From Thermoplasmata archaeon (lineage in GTDB: Archaea > Thermoplasmatota > Thermoplasmata > Thermoplasmatales > Aciduliprofundaceae), in contig JAGHBQ010000196.1 of assembly GCA_021160945.1 (NCBI GenBank), positions 1-9,006 on the forward strand: 9,006 nt of DNA, in the 5' to 3' direction. A program made the position numbers and the translations under genes. Below, piece by piece: positions 1 to 6,450 of this stretch (its first letter is position 1; each line of letters begins with the position of its first letter). The notes under the pieces are model-generated. The model was given only the letters and a program-made list of their open reading frames with translations, did not search any database and was not told the origin of the DNA.

Positions 1-2
1 GA

Positions 3-1190
3 ACATGGCATCATACTCTTGAACTTAAAAAAAACTGGAGTGGTTCTTTATCTTTTCATCTTCCAGATGGATGGAGCTATATATCTTCCTCTCTCAGAGA
101 TGTGAAATTGGAAAATAATATGGTTGAAGGTGTCTTCGAAAAAGGCTTTATCCTCAAGCTAAGAGAAGATAAGTACTATTGGATGAGCTGGGAGGTTTAT
201 AGTCTCCTGGGAATAATTTTTGGCGCCTTTATTTACATCTCCTATAAGAGAAGGCATGTAAAAAGAAGAATAGTGAATCTGATTGTGGGTAGTCTTGTGC
301 GCAACTTAATAGCTCTTTTTATTACCCTCACGATAATTTTCTACTTTCTCTGGGTTCTGGGTCCATCTTTGGAGGCAAGAGTAGCGGGCTTGGCACCCAT
401 ATCTTCCAGATTATTTCTTGTGAAGCTTTACAATCTTGATAAACCTTGGTACGTGCAATTTTACCACTGGTGGGAAAGTGTGTTTACAGGTAAGCTTCTC
501 ACTTCTCTCAACTGGGACCAGAAATTCTCCCTTGGGGATCTTAAAGAGGGAATGATTAAATCCGCCTACATTTTTTCCATATCAACTTTTCTCTCCTATT
601 TTGTATCCACTTATCTGGGTACATTTTCAGGGAAAAAAAGAGAGCTCGATCTCCCTGCCATCATATTTCTCGTACTTTATTCTATCCCAACATTTATAGC
701 AGCACTTCTATTTTTGAGACTCTCCCAATTTAACAACTCTTTCTATATCTTTCTCGTCACTCCCTTCCAGAATGGTTTAGAGTATCTGCGGCTGATTTTC
801 CCAGCATTTATCCTATCTTTTTTGACAATAGCAAAACCCTATTTGCTCACCAAAAACGTGGCCATACGGGAATACCGAGCACCCTATGTCTTCACCTTCA
901 AAGCTGTGGGGGCGGAGAAAAAGAAAATAAGGAAACTGGTGAGAAGAACCTCTTTAATCCCCATAATAACGGATTCTGTTTTGAATTTTGGATGGATCCT
1001 CACAGCACAGCTTTTTGTGGAAGTCATATTCAAGATTAAGGGAATGGTATATCTACTCTTCGTTGGAACTACGAAAGGAAACCCATTTGAGGTTCAGCTT
1101 GCTCTGGTATATCTATCCTTTGTGATGATAACGGGCTCAATACTGGCAGATACACTCCTATTTGCTCTTGATCCCAGGGTGAGAAGATGA
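3..1190 (+). CDS. DppB-type ABC transporter permease, 5' end beyond window, with extra N-terminal exported region
   Basis: Inner-membrane subunit of a peptide/nickel-type ABC importer. Numbering from the GTG at 102, residues 66-362 match DppB-type permeases: a helix at 66-86, the conserved pre-loop NLDKPWYVQFYHWW (111-124), helices near 154-175, 186-207, 232-250, 293-311 and 333-355, an EAA-type loop near 266-290 (FKAVGAEKKKIRK) and the family ending LDPRVRR. Unusually, another helix (about 32-48) and a basic linker precede this core. The frame stays open without a stop from 102 back to the left edge, and the added residues look like beta strands (for example LSFHLPDGWSY), so the GTG at 102 is probably not the start. 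An exported, membrane-anchored N-terminal domain is inferred. The gene overlaps the next permease by 4 bases (ATGA). The substrate is unknown; peptides are likely from the family. Confidence 0.85.
   Translation, partial: TWHHTLELKKNWSGSLSFHLPDGWSYISSSLRDVKLENNMVEGVFEKGFILKLREDKYYWMSWEVYSLLGIIFGAFIYISYKRRHVKRRIVNLIVGSLVRNLIALFITLTIIFYFLWVLGPSLEARVAGLAPISSRLFLVKLYNLDKPWYVQFYHWWESVFTGKLLTSLNWDQKFSLGDLKEGMIKSAYIFSISTFLSYFVSTYLGTFSGKKRELDLPAIIFLVLYSIPTFIAALLFLRLSQFNNSFYIFLVTPFQNGLEYLRLIFPAFILSFLTIAKPYLLTKNVAIREYRAPYVFTFKAVGAEKKKIRKLVRRTSLIPIITDSVLNFGWILTAQLFVEVIFKIKGMVYLLFVGTTKGNPFEVQLALVYLSFVMITGSILADTLLFALDPRVRR
1177..1182 (+). promoter_or_regulatory. Shine-Dalgarno site for the second permease
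   Basis: GGGTGA lies 4 bases before the ATG at 1187, inside the end of the upstream permease gene. It complements the archaeal 16S 3' end and supports both the chosen start and coupled translation of the overlapping pair. Confidence 0.55.
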
Positions 1191-3016
1191 GAAAAAGAGA
1201 GAGAAGAAAGATAAAACTTTCAACCGTCGGAAAAATAAGTGCTGCAATAATAATAATGTATGTTATAATAGCTGTAATAGTTCCTTACCTCAATCTGCCA
1301 AATCCTCTTTACTACAGGGCCCCACCTCAGGACATATTTGCTCCCAAGATCTTGGATAATATAACTTTAAAAGAGAGAATATTAAGAGTAAACGCTGTAA
1401 ATAATGTGTTATATATAATAACCTCTCAGTACAAATTCGAGGCTTTCGATCTCTCTTATAAAAAGTTGATTTACACAACCAATTTAACGGCCCAGAATTA
1501 CTCATCTCTCTATCAGCTTCATTACTCCACTTATACATCCATCATATTTCACTCCTCTGATGCTGTGTATTTTTATGACACCGAAGCATCCCTTTTAAGA
1601 GAATATGAAATGAAAGTTGACAGATTGTTTCTTGTGGAACAACCCTTCTCTTATTTTGCTGGATTTGCTGTCTATAATGGAAGCGCTCTGAACGTTTATT
1701 CAGTATATCCCTTTGAAAGATTGGAATGGAGCATTCTCTTAAACGAGAGTCCCATAGGTATGCATACAGATTTCACCTCCATCTACCTTTCATTCCCAGA
1801 TAAACTTGTAAAGATATACTATGATGGCGCCAAGATGTGGGAGATAGGGGGTAATTTTACCTCCAATCCCACATTTTTAAGCAGCTATGAAGGAAATTTT
1901 GTATATGTAGCTGAGGGAATGCAGATAGATAGAATAAATATCACTGATGGCAAAATAACTGAAAGATTCAACTTCAAGCAAAATATAATTCATCTTGAAT
2001 TTTACGGCCAATCACTCTATGCGATCTCTTCTCAACATACCTTTGGAAAGATTAATCTAATAGGTGGCGGATATTCCTGGATATTAAGCGGAATAAAGAA
2101 ATATTTTATGGATCCCTTCATAGATGGTTTGACTGTTGTATTTTCCAGCGGCAAAATAGGATTTGTGCTTCTAAGCACAGGAGAAATCCAGTGGGGCTAT
2201 GAGCTTCCCGCAGATGGAATATTGATAAATAAAATTGGCTACACAGATCGTAATGTTATAGCCTACATAGGAAATAAAGTACTTATCTTCAGTGCAACTG
2301 GAGAATTGAAAACCCCTCTACCTCCAAGCAAAAAGTATCTTCTGGGTACAGATAATGCTGGCAGGGATGTTCTTTCTCAGCTTTTCTGGTCATTTAGAAG
2401 TGAGCTTTATATAGCATTTGTAAGCATGCTTGTGGTAATATTTGTAGGTACTTTTATTGGAATTATTGCCGGTTATTTTTCAGGACCAGTAGACGATATC
2501 TTAAGATTTATTACAGATTCTTTTCTTTTAATACCTGCAATAGGCTATGCAGCTCTTATGCTCTTTGTGCTTGGAATAACTCAGCATATAAATGCAACTC
2601 TTTTGGCATCTCTTTTTGCGGTATGGCCCATAGAAGCCAGGGCAGTAAGAAACTATACAAAGGTGGTTAAAGAGAAGCCCTTCATAGAGGCAGCAAAAGT
2701 TTCTGGCGCTGGGCACTTGAGGATTATGTTCATCCACATATTTCCAGAAATTTCTGTGATATCCATTGTTTATGGCCTCTCTGGTGCGGCCATGGCACTC
2801 CTTTTGGAGGTCGGTATATCTTTCCTTGGATTTGGAAACTACATGGTGCTCACCTGGGGGTGGATGATTGCCAATGCATATTTTGTAGGTATATGGGATC
2901 GATGGTGGATCATTCTGCCGCCTCTTTTGACTCTCATGCTCCTTGTGATATCACTCTACCTGCTTTCAAAAGATATTCAGGACAAAAGCTTGCCTGAGGA
3001 AGCAACCATGCTTTGA
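1187..3016 (+). CDS. DppC-type ABC transporter permease with a large extracytoplasmic beta-propeller-like insert
   Basis: Second permease subunit, partner of the DppB-like protein just upstream. A basic N-terminus and first helix (about 16-35) are followed by roughly 330 residues (about 45-380) that ordinary DppC proteins of about 300 aa lack. The canonical core then resumes: YLLGTDNAGRDV (384-395), helices near 407-430, 442-462, 470-485, 523-545 and 574-594, and the EAA loop FIEAAKVSGAGHLRIMF (499-515). The insert is beta-rich, with repeated turns such as LSTGEIQWGYEL (329-340) and NITDGKITERF (251-261) that resemble PQQ/WD propeller blades. It contains sequons at N58, N99, N104, N164, N186, N223 and N251, which fits an exposed, glycosylated location between helices 1 and 2. 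A role in docking a binding protein or capturing substrate is only inferred. A frame error is unlikely, because the frame is continuous and both ends fit. Confidence 0.88.
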   Translation: MRKRERRKIKLSTVGKISAAIIIMYVIIAVIVPYLNLPNPLYYRAPPQDIFAPKILDNITLKERILRVNAVNNVLYIITSQYKFEAFDLSYKKLIYTTNLTAQNYSSLYQLHYSTYTSIIFHSSDAVYFYDTEASLLREYEMKVDRLFLVEQPFSYFAGFAVYNGSALNVYSVYPFERLEWSILLNESPIGMHTDFTSIYLSFPDKLVKIYYDGAKMWEIGGNFTSNPTFLSSYEGNFVYVAEGMQIDRINITDGKITERFNFKQNIIHLEFYGQSLYAISSQHTFGKINLIGGGYSWILSGIKKYFMDPFIDGLTVVFSSGKIGFVLLSTGEIQWGYELPADGILINKIGYTDRNVIAYIGNKVLIFSATGELKTPLPPSKKYLLGTDNAGRDVLSQLFWSFRSELYIAFVSMLVVIFVGTFIGIIAGYFSGPVDDILRFITDSFLLIPAIGYAALMLFVLGITQHINATLLASLFAVWPIEARAVRNYTKVVKEKPFIEAAKVSGAGHLRIMFIHIFPEISVISIVYGLSGAAMALLLEVGISFLGFGNYMVLTWGWMIANAYFVGIWDRWWIILPPLLTLMLLVISLYLLSKDIQDKSLPEEATML

Positions 3017-3025
3017 TAAAGCATG
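3007..3025 (+). repeat. Perfect 8-bp inverted repeat spanning the stop codon of the DppC-like gene
   Basis: CATGCTTT and AAAGCATG are separated by 3 bases (GAT), and the TGA stop begins inside the left arm. In RNA this would form a tight hairpin at the end of the permease transcript. No U-run follows, so it is not a typical terminator. It may stabilise or process the 3' end, or be chance. Confidence 0.45.
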
Positions 3026-3039
3026 ACACTGAGAAGATA

Positions 3040-3048
3040 TTAAATATA
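3040..3048 (+). promoter_or_regulatory. Archaeal TATA box for the KaiC-like operon
   Basis: TTAAATATA is centred about 28 bases before the ATG at 3072, in the 55-base gap after the permease pair. This spacing would start transcription at or next to the ATG, giving a leaderless mRNA. No Shine-Dalgarno site precedes the ATG, which agrees. Confidence 0.6.
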
Positions 3049-3071
3049 GAGAAGGCATAAGCTTTATTGTA

Positions 3072-3830
3072 ATGAAAGCGGTGTCCTTGGGCATAAAAAA
3101 TCTGGAGGTCTTTATACCAGGTTTGAAGGAGGGCACAATAAATTTGCTGTATGGCCCTCCAGGCTCGGGTAAAACAATAGTGGGAATGCAGTATCTTTCC
3201 CACGGAGCTAGAAGAGGTGAGGATGTCCTTTACATCTCCCTCGATCAGGTTGGGTGGAATGTTGAAAGAGATTTTGAGGATATGGATTTATTATTGGATG
3301 ATATTTATATATTTGATGCTTTTCCCATAACTTCAGGGAGGAGTGAAGTGAAACCTATCAGAGAGGTGACTCCAATAGCGTATCCTGTAAAAATGAAGGA
3401 TCTAAAAAGGAATAAGAAAATGTTTGAAGCTGATGTGTTATCTTTACAATCCACTCTTAAAAATGTATTTGACAGAAGAAAGTACGATAGGATTGTTGTG
3501 GATTCCATAACCTCCCTCAGGTATTTCTATATGAGGGGACTTAATTCCCTCAGTGGAGTGCACTCTTTTCTACAATTTCTTCAGACTTATGCACATTCCA
3601 CAGTGCTTATAATTGCAGAGAATTTTGAGAATCTTTTAATAGAAAAATCTCTGATGGACTCTGTTTTTTATCTTCAGAAGATGGAGAATTCCAACAAAGT
3701 TGTGAATCTAATAGTTGAGAAAACTTCCTTCAATTGTGATATAGAAAATATACCCCTTAAACTTACCAAAAGCGGTTTCGGGGTCGATGAAAAATTCTAT
3801 CTCAAATTTGTAAGGAGGAAAAGCGTATGA
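3072..3830 (+). CDS. KaiC/RAD55-like RecA-superfamily ATPase, divergent copy
   Basis: Single-domain KaiC-like P-loop ATPase of the KaiC/GvpD/RAD55 group, probably cytoplasmic; its cellular role is unknown. Visible motifs are Walker A GPPGSGKT (28-35), the strand RIVVDS (140-145) with Walker B Asp144, and an IREVT motif (96-100) shared with the next gene. Two KaiC hallmarks are altered. The catalytic Glu-Glu pair after the second strand is Asp58-Gln59. The C-terminal K-x-R-G segment that senses the neighbouring subunit's nucleotide is replaced by VEKTS (215-219). It overlaps the next gene by 4 bases and shares its layout, so the two look like a tandem duplication whose products may form a mixed oligomer. 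ATP binding is likely; hydrolysis may be weak. A RadA recombinase is excluded by length and by the lack of a DNA-binding N-terminal domain. Confidence 0.82.
   Translation: MKAVSLGIKNLEVFIPGLKEGTINLLYGPPGSGKTIVGMQYLSHGARRGEDVLYISLDQVGWNVERDFEDMDLLLDDIYIFDAFPITSGRSEVKPIREVTPIAYPVKMKDLKRNKKMFEADVLSLQSTLKNVFDRRKYDRIVVDSITSLRYFYMRGLNSLSGVHSFLQFLQTYAHSTVLIIAENFENLLIEKSLMDSVFYLQKMENSNKVVNLIVEKTSFNCDIENIPLKLTKSGFGVDEKFYLKFVRRKSV
3814..3818 (+). promoter_or_regulatory. Shine-Dalgarno site for the second KaiC-like gene
   Basis: GGAGG (within AAGGAGGAAAA) lies 8 bases before the ATG at 3827. It supports that start and translation from a shared mRNA with the upstream KaiC-like gene. Confidence 0.65.
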
Positions 3831-4555
3831 GAAAAAAATTTGGGATAACAGGCCTCGATAAGATGCTAAGTGGGGGGTTGAAGGAGGAGAGTACTTATCT
3901 TTTAATAGGTCCCACTGGTGCGGGTAAAACAATAGTTGCGGCCCGCTTTTTGCTGGAAGGGCTTCTCAATGGAGAGAACTGCCTTTACATAGCTGTAGAT
4001 AAGCCTCCATCAATTGTACTTCAGAATGTGATTTTGGGATTTGGATGGAATCTCAGTAGATTAAGGGTGATGGATGCTGTCCCATCCGAAATGCTATACT
4101 CCACAGCCCCTTCGGTGAGGGATATAACTGCCAAAGGCGAGATAAGTGCAGCCCACAAGGTGGAGAATAGGATTGAGAGAGGAGAGCTTAGTGTAGAAGG
4201 TTTGGTCATCAAGATTCTCAATGATGTAAAAGAGAAAAAATACGATAGGGTTGTACTTGATTCTCTAACCGTATTCAAGAGATTCGCGGTGGATGAATCC
4301 ACAGCAATGCAGGGAGTCCATAGACTTTTCACTTTCTTTCCTTCTATTGGTGCCACTGCACTTATCACGGCATCTGATGAAATGAATCTGAAAGCCGAGA
4401 CTCTTCTAAGTTCTGGAGTCATCAAGATAGAGAAAATCCTTACTTCTTCAGGATATGAGAGGTACATTAGAATACTTAAGATGAGGGGAAGTGACTATGA
4501 TCCCAAACCAAAAAGGATGTATATTACAGAGGATGGCATATTTGTTCTTAGATGA
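3827..4555 (+). CDS. KaiC/RAD55-like RecA-superfamily ATPase
   Basis: Second KaiC-like ATPase of the pair. It begins with the KaiC lead-in FGITGLDKMLSGGL (5-18), followed by Walker A GPTGAGKT (28-35), an SVRDIT motif (96-101), Walker B RVVLDS with Asp145, and the classic ending ILKMRGS (216-222) with Lys218 and Arg220 in the subunit-interface sensor position. A KaiC-type tail MYITEDGIFV follows near the end. As in its partner, the usual Glu-Glu pair is changed, here to Asp58-Lys59. At 242 aa it is a normal length for single-domain archaeal KaiC homologues. Because this copy keeps the K-x-R sensor and its partner has lost it, a heteromeric ATPase with unequal subunits is plausible but inferred. 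No archaellum, gas vesicle or sensory genes are nearby to suggest a pathway. Confidence 0.85.
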   Translation: MRKKFGITGLDKMLSGGLKEESTYLLIGPTGAGKTIVAARFLLEGLLNGENCLYIAVDKPPSIVLQNVILGFGWNLSRLRVMDAVPSEMLYSTAPSVRDITAKGEISAAHKVENRIERGELSVEGLVIKILNDVKEKKYDRVVLDSLTVFKRFAVDESTAMQGVHRLFTFFPSIGATALITASDEMNLKAETLLSSGVIKIEKILTSSGYERYIRILKMRGSDYDPKPKRMYITEDGIFVLR

Positions 4556-4558
4556 AGA

Positions 4559-4566
4559 TTTATATA
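4559..4566 (+). promoter_or_regulatory. Perfect archaeal TATA box upstream of the zinc-ribbon gene
   Basis: TTTATATA starts 4 bases after the preceding stop codon and is centred about 27 bases before the ATG at 4589. It predicts a leaderless transcript and separates this gene from the KaiC-like operon. Confidence 0.75.
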
Positions 4567-4588
4567 CCTAAAAAATTATATTGCATCA

Positions 4589-4984
4589 ATGGGCTATGAA
4601 ATTCCAAAAGAAGATGAAGTTGTGAGAATTATACTCAAGATTCTGAAGAGAAGAGGAAGTGTTGAATCTCAGAGAGAATTGCATGATGAGGTTATGAAGC
4701 ATCTTTTAAGAATAAATAAAAATTATAAACTTGGCCCTAGAAGAATGAGGCTCATAGCCTTAAATTCCAGGAAAGTTAGGATGGAAATAAGATACAAAGT
4801 AATGAATAAAAATATAGAAAATATAGAAATCTGTCCGGTATGTGGGAGCAAGATGGTGAAAATTGAGAATGCTACATTAGAGGGTGATAGAATAATTATA
4901 GGATTTAAATGTGTGAACTGCCCCTACTGGACAGGAAAAAAGTTGAGATTGCCCGTGAGATATATATTCAGATATAGGGGATGA
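4589..4984 (+). CDS. Winged-helix-like protein with C-terminal zinc ribbon, uncharacterised archaeal family
   Basis: A 131-residue basic protein. Residues 8-70 are helical and charged; the run KRRGSVESQRELHDEVMKHL suggests a small helix-turn-helix or winged-helix fold. Residues 82-111 hold a zinc ribbon with paired C-x2-C knuckles, CPVC (82-85) and CVNC (108-111), joined by two beta strands. The ending, rich in Arg and aromatic residues, follows directly. I believe similar proteins occur widely in archaea as conserved hypotheticals, but no function can be named from the sequence. A nucleic-acid-binding role (transcription or RNA) is inferred from the fold and charge. It has its own strong TATA box and ends 9 bases from the stop of the convergent small zinc-protein gene. 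Confidence 0.8.
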   Translation: MGYEIPKEDEVVRIILKILKRRGSVESQRELHDEVMKHLLRINKNYKLGPRRMRLIALNSRKVRMEIRYKVMNKNIENIEICPVCGSKMVKIENATLEGDRIIIGFKCVNCPYWTGKKLRLPVRYIFRYRG

Positions 4985-4993
4985 GGATGAGTT

Positions 4994-5188
4994 TCACACC
5001 CACCCTATTCTTTCTAATTCTCTCTCCTTTTTGGTCTTCTTTTTAAATTCTTTATAATGCTCTTTGCAGAGATGAACCTTGGTACTTCTCCCCCCTTTGA
5101 GAGAGAAAATCTTTTCTGCCTTCTTTCTTGCGACTGTTTTAACTGCAGTTTGATTGCATCCCTCAACATCACAGATTTTTTCTGCCAT
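4994..5188 (-). CDS. Small zinc-binding archaeal protein (64 aa)
   Basis: From the ATG at 5188 the product is 64 residues with likely zinc ligands C6, C11 (CDVEGC), C41 and H44 (HLCKEHY), then a Lys/Glu-rich tail KKKTKKERELERIG. This pattern resembles a family of tiny archaeal zinc proteins of unknown function. An alternative ATG at 5212 would add eight hydrophobic residues (MLLVISLT). I prefer 5188, because a TATA-like ATTATTAT lies about 27 bases upstream of it and the added residues do not resemble the family. It is convergent with the zinc-ribbon gene and divergent from the Nre gene. The basic tail suggests a nucleic-acid or ribosome partner, which is inference only. Confidence 0.7.
   Translation of the reverse strand: MAEKICDVEGCNQTAVKTVARKKAEKIFSLKGGRSTKVHLCKEHYKEFKKKTKKERELERIGWV
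5028..5044 (+). terminator. Possible T-rich terminator for the zinc-ribbon gene
   Basis: Two runs of five T (5028-5032 and 5040-5044) lie about 45-60 bases after the stop of the + strand zinc-ribbon gene, with no hairpin. Archaeal termination often needs only U-rich RNA. The same bases encode the Lys-rich tail of the antisense small gene, so the T-runs may simply be lysine codons. Confidence 0.25.
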
Positions 5189-5235
5189 AGTGAGCGATAT
5201 AACAAGGAGCATAATAATCTTTTCACAAAAAATAA
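5189..5235. promoter_or_regulatory. Compact divergent promoter between the small zinc-protein gene and the Nre gene
   Basis: Only 47 bases separate the two starts. One AT-rich element, ATAATAAT (5211-5218), is centred about 27 bases from the ATG at 5188 and about 21 bases from the ATG at 5236, so it could serve as a weak shared or bidirectional TATA element. Neither start has a Shine-Dalgarno site, which fits leaderless mRNAs. Confidence 0.4.
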
Positions 5236-6450
5236 ATGAGGCGAAGGTATTCCTTTTATGTGTTTGGTGATCTATGCACTAGATGCAAGGGAAGATTATG
5301 GTGCGGTTTGTCCAAGTGCCCTATTCTGGAGAGTGTTAAGAACTATATTCCAAGAATAAAGATATTTTCTTCTTCTATTTTCGGTGTGTCACCACCCAGC
5401 ATATTTGTGGGTCACTGTGGCTATCCAAATGTTTTTGCAGGCCCTCTCATCGGTGAGGATGAGAGAAAGATGTTTACATCCACTGCAGAACTCTATGGAA
5501 AAAGTTTAGAGGAAATCTTGGGAAGAACTTCTGTGCTAATAAGAACCGCCCGAAGGATAAATATTAAGAAAATGAGGGGGAAGATGATCGAAACTTCGCA
5601 GGAAATCGCAATGTCAGAAAAAAGTGTGGATACAGAAGTACTAGTGGACAAAGTTTATCAGGTTCCACAGATAGATCAGTTCTTTCATCCTACAGGACCA
5701 AGAATAGAACCTAGGAGAATAGATATTGTGGACAATCCTACAATACCACGTAAAGTTGATATGGTAGTGGATGAAAAATTAAAAGCTGAAAGAGCTCTGA
5801 GGGAACTCTACAGATACGGATACAACGTGGATTATCTTCAGAGACTACTTTCTTCTGGGGTTCTGGGGAGAGATAGAAAACTGGTACCCACAAGATGGAG
5901 TATAACAGCTGTGGATGATACACTTTCTCGAGCAATATTGGAAAGAGTCAAATATATGCAGGAAATGAGTGAGATACTTTACTTCTTCAATTCTTTTATG
6001 GGTAATGAGTTTCATATACTTCTCCTTCCCGGTTCCTGGGAGTATGAGATGATAGAGTCCTGGATGCGAGGCTCTCTTTATTCTCCATCCTCCGTTGTAA
6101 TAGGTGAAGATTATGAACCCTTCAATGGTAGAAAAGATTATGCCAGCAACATTACAGGGGCTTATTATGCAGCCAGATTAGGCGTGGCTGAGTATTTGAA
6201 CCGGATTGGTAGGCAGGCCAGAGTTATAGTATATCGTGAAATTACTTCTGAATACAAGATACCTTTAGGAGTATGGGTTATAAGAGAAACTGTTAGAAAG
6301 GCATTTAAATCATCACCTACAAAATTTGACAGTATTGATGAGGCAGTGAATTATGTAAAGGCAAAAACGAGAGTAAAGGAATGGGCTTCAAAGAGCAGGA
6401 TAATCTATATGTTAAAACATCAGAAAAGGATTGAAGATTTTATGCTCTGA
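5236..6450 (+). CDS. nreA: Nre-family DNA repair protein (NreA)
   Basis: Archaeal Nre repair protein. In haloarchaea, NreA works with UvrABC against DNA damage such as mitomycin C crosslinks and contacts PCNA. The N-terminus has the family's zinc finger C14-x2-C17-x5-C23-x4-C28 (CTRCKGRLWCGLSKC), followed by the hallmark SPPSIFVGHCGYPNVFAGPL (52-71). A variable middle follows, and the C-terminal Nre domain (about 220-375) includes RWSITAVDDTLSR and DYASNITGAYYAARLGVAEYL. The last residues, QKRIEDFML (396-404), resemble a PCNA-interacting peptide (Q-x-x-I-x-x-F) with Met instead of a second aromatic. At 404 aa the length is typical. It is divergent from a small zinc-protein gene, and its last 11 bases overlap the convergent DUF1611 gene. 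NreA rather than NreB is chosen because of the PIP-like tail. Confidence 0.9.
   Translation: MRRRYSFYVFGDLCTRCKGRLWCGLSKCPILESVKNYIPRIKIFSSSIFGVSPPSIFVGHCGYPNVFAGPLIGEDERKMFTSTAELYGKSLEEILGRTSVLIRTARRINIKKMRGKMIETSQEIAMSEKSVDTEVLVDKVYQVPQIDQFFHPTGPRIEPRRIDIVDNPTIPRKVDMVVDEKLKAERALRELYRYGYNVDYLQRLLSSGVLGRDRKLVPTRWSITAVDDTLSRAILERVKYMQEMSEILYFFNSFMGNEFHILLLPGSWEYEMIESWMRGSLYSPSSVVIGEDYEPFNGRKDYASNITGAYYAARLGVAEYLNRIGRQARVIVYREITSEYKIPLGVWVIRETVRKAFKSSPTKFDSIDEAVNYVKAKTRVKEWASKSRIIYMLKHQKRIEDFML

Noticed and set aside
1..105. A second open frame ending at the TGA at 103-105, which would overlap the GTG at 102 as GTGA like an operon junction.
   Set aside because: Its translation is an I/L-rich run without domain-like pattern, there is no Shine-Dalgarno site before the GTG, and the other frame reads smoothly as beta strands into the permease. 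It cannot be fully excluded without upstream sequence.
1319..2326. The DppC-like insert as a sign of a fused or misassembled separate gene.
   Set aside because: The frame is continuous for 609 codons, both permease parts are in their normal order around the insert, and the insert has sequons and no internal start signals.
4021..4467. A 148-codon open frame antisense to the second KaiC-like gene.
   Set aside because: It has a Ser/Leu-rich composition typical of antisense frames, no motif and no promoter, and it lies wholly inside a strongly supported gene.
3072..4555. KaiC-like pair as part of an archaellum (FlaH/ArlH) or circadian Kai system.
   Set aside because: No archaellum, chemotaxis, KaiA/KaiB or histidine kinase genes are present, and the proteins are single-domain rather than the double-domain cyanobacterial KaiC.
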